A DNA stretch of 64,000 bases from Corylus avellana (GCF_901000735.1 NC_081542.1:19111093-19175092), one strand, 5' to 3'; shown: positions 1-10,227, numbered from the stretch's first letter. The notes: generated from the letters alone by a model not told the origin. Numbers and translations are program-made.

Positions 1-819
1 GTTTGGTATGCTGCATTGAGTTTGACAAAAATGTTGCCAGAGGAAGGTAGCTTGCGGGTGGTGAGATGACTGCTGTTTTTAACTTGTGTGGTAGCCCAAA
101 CGATGGAGAAATTAGCTTCAGTTTCAGTTAAAAGTATGGAAAAGTTATAGGCACAAAAACAGGGGTCTTCGCTTTACATAACCATCTTAACCACAGATAA
201 GAGTATTATATATGCTTCTGATTTGCCTTCTATTGGCTCAACTAGTTTTCTTTTCCATATTCGTATGATGCTTTACAGGAAGAAATTTCTGTTCAATAAG
301 TAATTCTCCTTGGAAACTCATACCCTTTTGACCATTTCTTAATACCTCGCAGTACGAGAAGTCTAGCTGCAGTGTCGAGTGAGAACATCCGAATTACTCT
401 TTGACTAATCAGCTCACAAGAAAATTGAACCAGGATACACGCAAACAATTTAATGTTTGCCAACTCTTTTGAGATTTGGAAGAGGCTAACTTTGAAGAAT
501 AGTACGCAGTATTTTTCTGGTCTATCATATTCTTCAAAAGCAAATTAAGCATACAACCTCCTCTTTTCCTCTGACCAACCAAAAGTCTGGTCCATTATTT
601 AGTAGGCCGCCAAACAAGGAAAAAAGGGTCAGCTAAACAAGGTCAAGATTCCGTTTGGTTTGTGCTTTGAGGTGGTAGAGACCCGAAAGAAAAGGAAATA
701 ACTTCTATAAAGACCGTCATAAACTACAAAATTCTTTGTGCCTTCCAATAAAAGAATGACATCTCAACATGAAACACAAAAACACCTCTGTTAGTTCTTG
801 TGTTGACTTAATTCAGTTC
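1..819. other. Non-coding stretch with a dispersed flank repeat
   Basis: I see no supportable gene here. Bases about 232-440 resemble 8988-9150 in the same orientation, with shared blocks around the words AAGTAATTCTCCTTGGAAA and AGTCTAGCTGCAGT. The second copy lies upstream of the NBS-LRR pseudogene at 6238-7302. This suggests that both stretches belonged to the upstream flank of duplicated resistance-gene units, but no NBS coding sequence is visible left of position 1165. Confidence 0.4.
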
Positions 820-1164
820 CAAAATGCAGAGGTTACCGTCCATGGGCTCAAACACTGATATAGAATGTTCAGAATCAAATCTCCACCGTTCATAATTTAG
901 ATTCATGTGTCATGAATGTCCCTGCAAAATTTCAGCTCAATCGGACCACAAACGCCCATCGATCGGAGATGTTGATCAAGGCTGAACAACATTTCCAAAA
1001 TGCTGTTTTCTCCCCACTGCAGGCCATGTCCGGACAGGGTGCTAGGCTGTCCGGACAGGCTTTCCAGGAAGCATATTTTTGCTCTGCAAGGCCCTGTCCG
1101 GAGACCCCGTACCAATTATGCCCAAAAACATGTTTTTAGTGGGCCTAGGTTTAGGGTTTGATGT
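820..1164. repeat. Transposon-like fragment with repeated TGTCCGGACAGG motif
   Basis: The palindromic word CTGTCCGGACAG or a close variant appears three times within about 70 bases (near 1027, 1048 and 1094). Short CpG-containing words repeated in this way resemble the repeated words in the U3 parts of the LTRs further right. The fragment was continuous with 2546 onward before the solo LTR inserted. I cannot assign it to a named family. Confidence 0.35.
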
Positions 1165-2545
1165 TGTTAAGTGCCAAAATATTCATATTTTAGCCCTTAA
1201 ACTTATGTGTGTTAATTCCTTAAGTGTTGTTAATTTGTGTTATTTTAGTTCTTTTGTGTGTTTTCCTTGCTTTTGTAGGCTTTTGGAAGAGAATGAAGTA
1301 AATTTGGAAGATTTAGGCTCAAAGAGATAAATTGGGAAAAGTTGGAGTTCCTGACAATGGGATCGAGCGCAAGGCACCTGCGTTCGAGCGCACTACCAAA
1401 GAAGACTAGCAGCGAGTGCAGCCACGTGCAATTGTGCACACATAGAAGAGTCTCGATCGCAGACATGCGATCAAGCGCACACAGGTTGCGATCGAGCGCA
1501 CTCATGCGCTGGAGACACATCAAAGGCGACTAGACTCCATTTCCTTCCATATTAGGGTTTTCCAAGTCCCACTTGTAATAGGAATAAAACCCTACGAATT
1601 TTCTAGGTTTACTATTGTGTCAAGGACTTCGAAAAGCCTATAAATAGACCTCTTAGCTTCTAGGAATAAGTGTGGAGAAAGAGGCACAAGCTCTGGAAAG
1701 GAACTGAAAGCTAATCAAGAGGAGTTTAAGTTTTTCTTCTCTTCCACCTTTTATTTTTATTATGTAGTTTATATTTTAATTAGGGATCGATTGAAGCCCT
1801 AATCATGTCTTTTTATGATTGCAATATTGGCACCTTTGCTACAATTATATTTTGGTATATTTAACTTGATTAATTCCTATTATCTTATATTCCTCATATG
1901 CGTTTGCCTGATCAACATATGTATGTGGTATGAACTATTTAATTAAATCAATTTGGATGATTGAGTCTTGGATTTAATAAGAGTAACAAAAGAAATCCAC
2001 ATCGGGTTCTTAGGTTAATCAACATGGGGAACTGGGAGTAGACACCCATGCCCTAGGCCTCATGTGTTTATCGATTTCCACAGATTTATACTTTCTTAAA
2101 GAACAATTTAGTAGACACCCATGCTAAATCCTTTAAGAAATAAAAGAATTAGAGTAGACATCCATGCCTAATTCGTTGCTTAGGAAAATCAATAGCTTAA
2201 GGAGTAGATACACATACCCTTAAGTTGGCAAACATTAGATATACCGGTATACTTAGTGCATTGGCATATTGTTATCTTAATTAGTCTGATTAGTGGTGGA
2301 TATCAAAATCTTAATCCTCTTTAGTTTTAGTTGATCTTTTATTTTATTTCTTTACATTAAATTCAATTGTGACAATTGAATTTTATATGTTTAATTAAAT
2401 AGGAAATTACTTCTAAACATAATTTACCAATCCTCGTGGGAATGATCTCATATTTGTCTACTATACTATCGTTTGATCTTGTGCACTTGGGAGTAAAACG
2501 TACCAAGTATTTACCTATTAATTTAGATTGGTATTTGGTACAACA
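1165..2545 (+). mobile_element. Solo LTR of a non-autonomous retrotransposon family (copy A)
   Basis: The element starts TGTTAAGTGCC and ends TTTGGTACAACA, the TG...CA ends typical of LTRs. It is flanked by perfect 5-base target-site duplications GATGT at 1160-1164 and 2546-2550, so it is a complete solo LTR left by recombination between two LTRs. A TATA box (TATAAATAG) lies at about 1639-1647. The U3 part upstream carries several copies of the word GATCGAGCGCA. The part downstream of the TATA box contains four stem-loops (2022-2224). No open reading frame of a known family is present. Confidence 0.85.
2022..2224 (+). other. Four consecutive stem-loops presenting a shared loop (LTR leader)
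   Basis: Each hairpin carries a variant of AGTAGACACCCATG in its loop. Hairpin 1: outer stem 2022-2029/2058-2065, inner GGG 2034-2036/CCC 2051-2053. Hairpin 2: TTCTTAAAG 2093-2101/CTTTAAGAA 2131-2139 plus ATTTAG 2106-2111/CTAAAT 2124-2129. Hairpin 3: AATTAG 2147-2152/CTAATT 2168-2173. Hairpin 4: CTTAAGG 2196-2202/CCTTAAG 2218-2224. The same array recurs in the other LTR copies at about 4470-4670, 5665-5870, 13100-13305 (minus) and 15325-15525 (minus). Stem changes between copies are often compensatory. The array lies downstream of the TATA box, so it should be transcribed. Its function is unknown. Confidence 0.65.
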
Positions 2546-3492
2546 GATGTACTGATATATATATATATCAATATAAAAGAGAGGCACAAATTTTCGCCCC
2601 CAGAGAGTTCGGCGGAGGTTGTGCTAAGAGAGATCATATATGGTGAGCGTTAAATTGAATCTCTTAGAGTTTTAGTTATTCCTTTGATAAATCTACGGTT
2701 GAGAAGTCTATCGGAAGGGTCCAGTAAATTAATAAGCTTTTCACTGAGTAACTGGACTTCTTGCCTCAAAGCATTGAGTGTTCACGTCAAAAGGTGAAGA
2801 ATTTTGATTTGGTTAATGTCATGGTTAGTTTGGTTTCGTAGCGTTTTTGACTCGAGTTAGTAAGTCCGAGGGGTGTCTCTACACCTAATGCCCTAAAACC
2901 ATCTGGTTTGGGAGTCATTGACTTAACACTCGTTACATGGGTCAATTAGAAAGCTTAAGGGAATCAAGCATTGCACAACCTAACGAAAAAAAAAAAAAAG
3001 AAGAGAAAAATATGCCATTGTTGTTCATTCTAATAGGGATTTCAATAAACTTAGAGATATTGAGACATTACACATTAGAAACAATTGGAAGCTTCATATT
3101 TATGTGCTAGTTCACTTTACCCTATTTTCAAACTTGTGATGTCGTAGCATATCTTTTGTAAGTAATTAAATTTTAAAATTATAATTCATTGTGAAGATGG
3201 AGTTTATCTTTTTAAGCTTGCTAATGAATGAGAATCATGGTTTTGAAGTGATGCTTTAATTTTTGGAATAACATGAACTCTTGCATGATCTTTGTGAGTA
3301 ACATTTCTGGAAAACCCTCACGAGACGTCACTCGTCCACTAGGGAATTCCTAGGGGTTTAAAAAGCTTGTTGCATACGCTAAATGCAATCGTACATCCCA
3401 CGAAAGATGGATTTATCTTTTGTTTTCTATTTTTCATTCCTGTTTTTAGTTTTGTATTGCTAAGGGACTAGCAATATGTAAGTTTGGGGGTG
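2546..3492 (+). mobile_element. Internal region of non-autonomous LTR element, ending in a polypurine tract
   Basis: The stretch precedes LTR copy B and ends with the purine-rich AGTTTGGGGGTG (3480-3491), which abuts the TG of the LTR as a polypurine tract should. No gag or pol coding sequence is visible in about 950 bases. Most of it (about 2700-3480) reappears in reverse complement at about 17716-18480, so it is a conserved internal region of a LARD- or TRIM-like family. The matching 5' LTR is not recognisable to the left; the solo LTR at 1165-2545 has its own target-site duplication and is a separate insertion. Confidence 0.6.
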
Positions 3493-4972
3493 TGATAAGT
3501 GGTAAAATATTCATATTTCCAGCCTTTAACTTGCATGTTTTAATCCTTTGGTTTTGGTTAATTAGGCCATTTACTTCCTTTTTGTATTTTCTTGTGTTTT
3601 ATAGGCTTTTGGAAGAAAAGAAGCGTTTGTGGACAAATTCCAAGCTTAAAGAGCAAATTGGGAAGACCTAGAAGATATGGTTAAGCTTAGCCAATCATGG
3701 TTAAAGTTTAATCAAATAAAGGAAATGATTAATTCGGAATTTCTCACATTAAAGTCAAATCGGATTGGATGCAAAATTGGATTCTGAACATGTCTCGGTA
3801 TGTTGACCATAACTTTCAGCTCAGATATCCGATTGAGGTGATTCAAGCTCCATTGGAAAGCTAACTCAAAGGGCTACAAATCATTGTGAAATATCATTTT
3901 CCCAATTCGGAGCAACACAAGACCAAAATCACGTCTCAAATCAGGACCGTAATTCTGGGCGAATTCTAGTCCGATTTGGATTTGGGTTTTCTCTATTCTA
4001 ATTGGACTTGGACTTAAAACTCCGAATTTCCTAGGATTACTAGGGCTTCTAAGACTCTCTTAAGCCCTATAAATAGACCCCTAAGCCTCACAATTTAGAT
4101 CATCCTAAAATCCTTAAATCCTTTGAAGAGGCACAACTTTGGGGAGAGGAATTGGAGGCTACCTTTCGGTTCTTTCTTTCCTTTATCTTTTTAGTTTTAT
4201 TTTCATTATGTGTAATTAACTCTTAAGGAGGGCTAGATTGAAGCCCTAATTATGTTTATTTAATATTACAATATTGGCGCCTTTGTGATAATCATATTGT
4301 GTTGCTTAACTTGATTAATTCCTATTTTTAGGAATTCCTCATATATATGTAATTGGCCATTATATGCATGTGGTATGGACTAGTTAGTTAGATCAATTTT
4401 GATGACCGAGTCCTGGGTTTAACATAAGTGACAAAAGAATCCACACCGTGATTCTTGGGTTAATCAACATGGGGAACCGGGAGTATACACCCATGCCCTA
4501 GGCTTCGTTTGTTTGTCGATTTCCATAGAATATATGTTTTTCTAAAGAACAACTTAGTATACACCATGCTAAATCCTTTAGAAAAGAAAAAAGTTAGAGT
4601 ATACACCCATGCCTAACTCGTTACTTAGGGAAATCAACAGCTTAAGGAGTATACACTCATGCCCTTAGGTTGGCAAACATTAGGTATTCATAATATGATT
4701 GGATCATTGACATATTATTATATTAATTGAGCATAATTAGTGGTGGATATCAAAGCCCTGCCTTTACCTTTACTTTATCTTTATATCTTTTTATTTTTCT
4801 TAATATCAAATCTGTGACAATTTGATATTTTTAATTAATTCTAAATAAAATCACAATCTCCGTGGGTTCGACCTCGTACTTGCTGCACTATACTATTGTT
4901 TTGATCTTGTGCATTTGCGAGTTAAAACGTACAATTATTTACCTATTAATTTAGGTAGATTTTTGCACAACA
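3493..4972 (+). mobile_element. 3' LTR (copy B) with a divergent U3 module
   Basis: The LTR starts TGATAAGTGG directly after the polypurine tract and ends TTTTGCACAACA. The first 170 bases or so and everything from the TATA box (TATAAATAG, about 4068-4076) onward align with copies A and C. The middle, about 3670-4010, does not: it lacks the GATCGAGCGCA words and instead has a block around 3855-3880 (GGAAAGCTAACTCAAAGGG) that is also found in the LTRs at 14166 and 16398. The four-hairpin array is present at about 4470-4670. Confidence 0.75.
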
Positions 4973-6237
4973 GAGCTCCCTGGTACTGTGATCAATCGCA
5001 GGGTACCTGCAATCGAGCGCAATACCAAAGAAGATGCTGCACGAACTAGGCTAGGAGCGATCGAGCGCAGGCCAAAAGAAGGATCAATCGCAGACCTGTG
5101 ATCGAGCGCACACGGGCTGCGATCAAGCGCACCTGTGCGCAGGAGGCATCCCAAGTGGCGACTATAATGTCCCTATTTCCATATTAGGGTTTTTCAAACT
5201 CCAAATTGTAATAGGATTGAAACCCTACGAAAACCCTAGGGTTTACTACTTTTTCAAGGACTTCTAAAGCCTATAAATAGACTCCTAAGCCTTTAGAATA
5301 GACAGGCTTGGAGAAGGGAGAAGAATAGGAGCTCTCAAGTCAAGTCTCGGGTTTATTCTTTCATTTCATTTCATTTATTTTATGAAGATGTTTAACATCA
5401 ACTCTATGTGTAGCTAATTTATTTAGTAGGGCTAGATTAAAGCCCTAGTTATGTTAAATTAATATTTTAATATTTGCGCCTTGTGATGATCATGTTGTGC
5501 TATTTAACTTGATTAATACCTGCTTGCATGAATTCCTCATATGTGTGTGCCTGATCAATATGTGCATGTGGTATGGACTTGTTAGTTAGATCAATTTGGA
5601 TGACCGAGTCCTGGGTTTAACTTAAGTAACAAAAGAATCCACACCGCGATTCTTGGGTTAATCAACATAGGGAACTAGGAGTATACGCCCATGCCTTAGG
5701 CCCTGTGTGTTTGTCGATTTTCATAGAAAATATGCTTTTCTAAAGAACAACTTAGTATATACCATGTTAAATCCTTTAGGAAAGAAAATAGTTAGAGTAT
5801 ACACCCATGCCTAACTCGTTGCTTAGGGAAATCAATAGCTTAAGGGGTATACACCCATGCCCTTAGGTTGGCAAACATTAAATATGCATAACTTGATCAA
5901 AGCATTGACATATTGATATACTAGTTTAATATAATTAGTGGTGGATATCAAAGCCCTACCCTTTGTCATCATCACATCAACAATCAACTTTTATTTTGCT
6001 TTTGCTTAAGGAATCTATTTTTAAACATAAATTCAGCAATCCTCGTGAGAATGATCCTGTACTTGCACCTTATACTACCATGTTGACCTTGTGCACTTGC
6101 AGGTAAAACGTACAATTATTTACCTATTAATTTAGGTATATTTTTGCACAACACAGCCTCACCATGTTGACCTTGTGCACTTGCAGGTAAAACGTACAAT
6201 TATTTACCTATTAATTTAGGTATATTTTTGCACAACA
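4973..6237 (+). mobile_element. 5'-truncated LTR (copy C) joined to an NBS-LRR gene
   Basis: The sequence begins in the middle of the U3 region, right after the end of LTR B, so B appears to have inserted into C or the two were joined by a deletion. It carries GATCGAGCGCA-type words (4990-5140), a TATA box at 5272-5280 and the hairpin array at about 5665-5870. The LTR end is duplicated: an 84-base unit starts at 6077 and again at 6161. Each unit contains the LTR end GCACAACA followed by CAGCCTC of the flanking gene. The plus-strand 3' end adjoins the truncated NBS-LRR. Confidence 0.7.
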
Positions 6238-6244
6238 CAGCCTC
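6077..6244. repeat. 84-base tandem duplication across the LTR/NBS-LRR junction
   Basis: Two copies of an 84-base unit (6077-6160 and 6161-6244) span the end of LTR C and the first bases of the host gene. The word ACCA occurs at the start of the unit inside the LTR and again in the host gene just after the junction, consistent with a microhomology-mediated duplication after the LTR inserted. Confidence 0.8.
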
Positions 6245-7302
6245 ACCAACTCTCGGGGACAACACCCCTGAAACTTAGACAGGAATGCCTTTCTACAAAA
6301 CAATTCCCAAGCCTTGTCTTGAGACAGAGGTTGTAGCTTGTGAACCTGATCAGATAATGATTCTTTACAAGATACACCAATGAGATCACTGCGTGTTGTG
6401 ATGATAATCCTACTGCCTCTATCATTGCATGGTAAAGCATGTTTCACAATTTCCCAAAATTCTGTCTTCCAAACATCGTCAAAGACCACAACATACCTCT
6501 TTTGTTGTAAACATTTCCTCAGCTGGCTAATTAGTATGATCTCATCTGTCAAGTCTATTTGCCTTTCTTTTGCCTGGTAGATTTGTTTTGACATGGACAT
6601 GAGTATCTTCTGCACATTGTATGACTGAGACACAGTGATCCAAACACGGCAATCAAAATGACCTTTCACTAATTCATTCTCATATACTTTCTTAGCAAGA
6701 GTTGTCTTACCGATTCCGCCCATTCCTACCACTGATAGCACCGAGAGTTTAGATTCTCCCCAAACCATCCAGCTTACGAGTTCATCCCTCGCAGACTCAA
6801 TGCCCACAACTTCATCTTCCTCAATGAAAAGTGAACCCACTCGAGGGTTATGCCATGTAACACTGGTTGCACTGCTACTTGATCCTTGCTCTGAGGAATT
6901 AAAACCATATCTTTCACTTCGTTCCTTGATTTCACGAACTGATATTTTGATATCTTGAATCTTGCTAGCTATGTCATGATGTGGTTTTAGTTTTTTCAAT
7001 GAGCGACCAATTTTATGGAGGGAAGCAATAAAACCTTACCGATGACAGCAGTGTGTCATGTGAAAAATGTATTCATCTATTACGTCTTCTATATGATAAG
7101 CTGCTTCTCTCAGTTGGTTTACCCGCGTTTTGACACCATCTTGGAGGTCTCTTTTATCTGCATCCTTGACGAAAAATTGGATGCTCTCTAGTTCATCTCT
7201 AATATTCACAACTTCTCGGTGGACACCTCTTAACAGTTTTGATTCATGAGTGATCAATTGAACAAGCTCGTTGATCACAAGGGTCACAATGGTTTCTGTC
7301 AT
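6238..7302 (-). pseudogene. CC-NBS-LRR disease-resistance gene, truncated pseudogene
   Basis: The reading frame starts at MTETIV (7302), the usual start of this class, and encodes an Rx-type N-terminal coiled coil (about the first 90 residues) followed by an NB-ARC domain. Visible motifs are the P-loop GMGGIGKTTLAKK, the kinase-2 stretch RYVVVFDDVW, and RNBS-B GSRIIITTRS. An in-frame TAA at about 7036-7038 separates the coiled coil from the NB-ARC; the frame continues without shift on the other side. The gene then stops at the RNBS-C region, where LTR C is joined, so the GLPL and MHD motifs and all leucine-rich repeats are missing. Intact members act as intracellular immune receptors. This copy cannot make a full receptor. 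Confidence 0.85.
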
Positions 7303-8430
7303 GGTTTCCTCTCTGATCTTCACCTAATTAATGATATCGTCACAGTTAGAAAAGAATTTGGACTAATTGTCACGCCTTAAGCCAAAAGCAAGACATACGC
7401 CCACTAAGAATTGATATTTGTTTTTACAAGTAATCGCACTATCATTAAAAATTGAAAGCGCAACCCAGGTACACAAAGACTATACAAGAGAAACACATAG
7501 CTAGAAAGAGACAAAAAAGAACAAGTAAGCCTGCAAACTAAGCAAATTAGGAAAAACAAAGAAAGTTGTTCAAAGGTAAAGAGTATTGAAGAATAAATAA
7601 TATTTATGGTTGGAACTAACATTAAAGATAATTGTAACATTTTCTTACAATTCTATTTTATCCAAGAACCAATTATTTATACTACCAAATTACTCACATA
7701 ACATCAATTAGAGATCTATAAATAATACAACAAAACTTAATAACAAAAAACTTTTCTTGTTAAAGTACTCCATAACTGTCAAACACAATAAATCAAAAAT
7801 ACCAATTCGTCTCTAATATATATTCTCCCAGCAGCACAATCTAGGTCAAATATACTTAGAAACTACAAACTCTAGGTCTCATCGTTTAAGAATACAAATA
7901 ACTAATACAACGACATACTTATTGAAACATGTACTTCTAATCATACTCCAACATCAGCTAACAGAGTATCTCAACTCGAGGGACCTCTCACTAAATCTGA
8001 TTTTTTATTTTTTTTAAACAATGATGTTCATTTGTTTACAATTAAAGATACGTGCTGTGTTTCTCATCCCATAACATCGTATATATCAGTACCAGACCCA
8101 ACATTTCATGCATGCCCATCAAACCCCTATAAACTTTTATGGACATCTTATTACCTTATAGTACTGTATTTAGGAACTCCCAAATGCACAATGCCGTTAA
8201 CCCACCAGAAAAACTATATGACTATGTTTCAGCGGACATCCCACCATATTTGGTCTATGCTTTTTGACATGCATCCCAATTCTAGTTTGAAGACAACCAT
8301 ATATTGTCATGTACACATGACAATGTGTTGCACAAAAAATAAACACTAGTAAAATCATATGCACAAGCAAGCTCATGATACTGAAGACAAATAGCAACAA
8401 TTATATTGGCAAACCTGCTTCTGATGCTTA
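7303..8430. other. Upstream flank of the NBS-LRR pseudogene, no gene seen
   Basis: AT-rich sequence with only short, unconvincing open frames. It would contain the promoter of the NBS-LRR gene, but I cannot point to a specific element with confidence. Confidence 0.4.
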
Positions 8431-8518
8431 TTGCAGAATCTGCAGTAAGATTATTTCTTCTATTTGAACACTAACTCTTGACGCAGGCTAAGAAATAATC
8501 TTACAGCAGATTCTGCAA
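8431..8518. other. Short, nearly perfect hairpin (28-base stem, 32-base loop)
   Basis: Bases 8431-8458 (TTGCAGAATCTGC...) and 8491-8518 (...GCAGATTCTGCAA) are reverse complements with a single mismatch. The loop is about 32 bases. The size and near-perfect pairing fit a small-RNA precursor or a tiny MITE. It lies about 1.1 kb upstream of the NBS-LRR start. Confidence 0.6.
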
Positions 8519-9154
8519 TCAAAGTCAGAAACATCAACATCTACATTTAGTTCTTCAGAATCCAAAGAAACATCAGAAACTCTTACTTCATTTAGTTCTA
8601 CAAAACCCAGAGAAGAGAAGCATCACCTCCCTCCACTGTAAAAATCACTTTGAGCATTTTATTCAACTATTTTTCGTTCCTTTCACAAATACTATGTCAC
8701 TCATTTTTCCTTTTCTTCCAACTACTTCTCATAAACGTGAACACCCACTATCTAAATCTTCCCCTCTGAAGCAATTAAGCAAACCCAATGAAAACAAGAA
8801 CACCCACAAGCCAAAAACAGCAAACCCACATAAAAATCCAATCTTTAAAGCAAAATAAAAGAATATCCAAAAAAAAGAGTCACTTTCAAAAAAAAAAAAA
8901 AATCTATGCTTACAAAAAACATTGCAGAAACTAGGGGAATTTGAAGCTTTTACCTTGAATTACACTGGGAATGGCTGCATTTTGTGGGTGATTCAACTAA
9001 TTTTATTTTCCCATATTTGTATGATTCTTTAGAGACCTTCTAGTCGTTCAAATAAGTAATTCTCCTTGGAAAATCATTCCATTTCGACCATTTCTTCATA
9101 TCTCTCAGTACAAGAAGTCTAGCTGCAGTCCATGACATCCGGATTATCTTAAGA
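8519..9154. other. AT-rich flank; includes repeat of the 232-440 segment
   Basis: No gene is seen. Bases about 8988-9150 match 232-440 in the same orientation. The decayed Ty3/gypsy element begins right after this match, so it marks the element's insertion boundary on the left. Confidence 0.45.
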
Positions 9155-9373
9155 ACCCTCTATTAAATAATTATTCATTTCCTTACTAGGTTAGGATTTC
9201 TTCTCCTACTAGGATTAGGGTTATTAATTCTATTCCTATTGAGATTAGGATTATTTTCTACTCTATAAAAAGCAATGTAAGTGCCTTTAGACCAAGCATC
9301 CAATAGCAATTTCAATCAATTGCTATAAGCAAATTGTGGAGGCTAGACCCCCTCGAAGAGGTCATATCTTTCT

Positions 9374-10227
9374 TTGTTTTTCTTTAGTTTTTCTATGATT
9401 TTAATTGATAAGAACTACGATGTCATAGATAGCCGATGTGTGAACTCTAAGTTAGGTAAAAATCGAGAGTCATCAGAAGTTCGATCGTCACGAGAGGAAG
9501 ACGCGAGATCAAACAAAAATCGAGAGTCACTAGAACCTCGATTACGAAGGGAGCAAGAGTATGGAGCTCCACGTATGAAATTGGAGTTTCCGTGTTGGGA
9601 TGATGAAGATCCATCAGGATGGGTATCCAGAGCAAAGCGATTCTTCAAATATCACCACACACCTACTGATTCAAAAGTGGAGATAGCATCAATCAACTTG
9701 GACGGGGATGCCATACAATGGTTTGATTGGTTAGTGGCTTGTCATGGAGAACCAACATGGGTGAATTTGTGGAGGGACTTCTTCTTCGATTCGGTCCTTC
9801 AACATATGATAATGTGGATGGAGGGTTTGCGAAGATTCAACAGACGTCTACTGTGAGTGAATATCAAAGTCGCTTTAAGCGCCTCTGCAACCGAACTCGA
9901 GGCTGGTCCGAAAAGTAGTTGGTAGGGACTTTCATTGAGGGACTTCGGTCAGAGATACGACGAGAAGTCAAGGCCCAACGACCAAGGACAATCACAGATG
10001 CATTTTCAATTGCAAGTGTACAAGAGGAAAGGCCGAGCGAGGAAAATCGCAAAACGACCAGAGTAATGAGCAAGATGGCTGGTGGAAGTACTGGTGCTCC
10101 AAATTTATCTCGAAAACCATCCGTTACTCGGTTGACATAAGAAGAGCTGAAGCAACGGTCAGCTAAGGGGCTTTGTTGGCATTGTGATGAGAAGTGGCAC
10201 AGAGGACACTAATGCAAGCAAGGAAAA
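9374..10227 (+). pseudogene. gag region of the Ty3/gypsy element (broken)
   Basis: The capsid-like part includes KLEFPCWDDEDPSGW and a stretch ending in TVSEYQSRFKRLCNRT, both typical of plant gypsy gag. A frameshift lies near 9755. In-frame stops occur at about 9916, 10138 and 10210. A CCHC zinc knuckle (CWHCDEKWHRGH, then a stop, then CKQGK) ends the region; such knuckles bind the element's RNA. At least one stop looks like C-to-T decay of a glutamine codon. Confidence 0.8.

Noticed and set aside
2037..2218. CRISPR-like spaced repeat (AGTAGACACCCATG four times)
   Set aside because: Plant LTR context, unequal spacing, and the spacers are stem partners conserved between copies, not unique spacers.
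1165..4972. Copy A and copy B taken as the 5' and 3' LTR of one complete element
   Set aside because: Copy A has its own perfect GATGT duplication and differs from B across much of U3, so it is a separate solo LTR.
8032..8349. 105-codon frame upstream of the NBS-LRR pseudogene
   Set aside because: Cysteine/histidine-rich by chance in AT-rich DNA, with no spacing that matches a zinc-finger family and an overlapping frame on the other strand.
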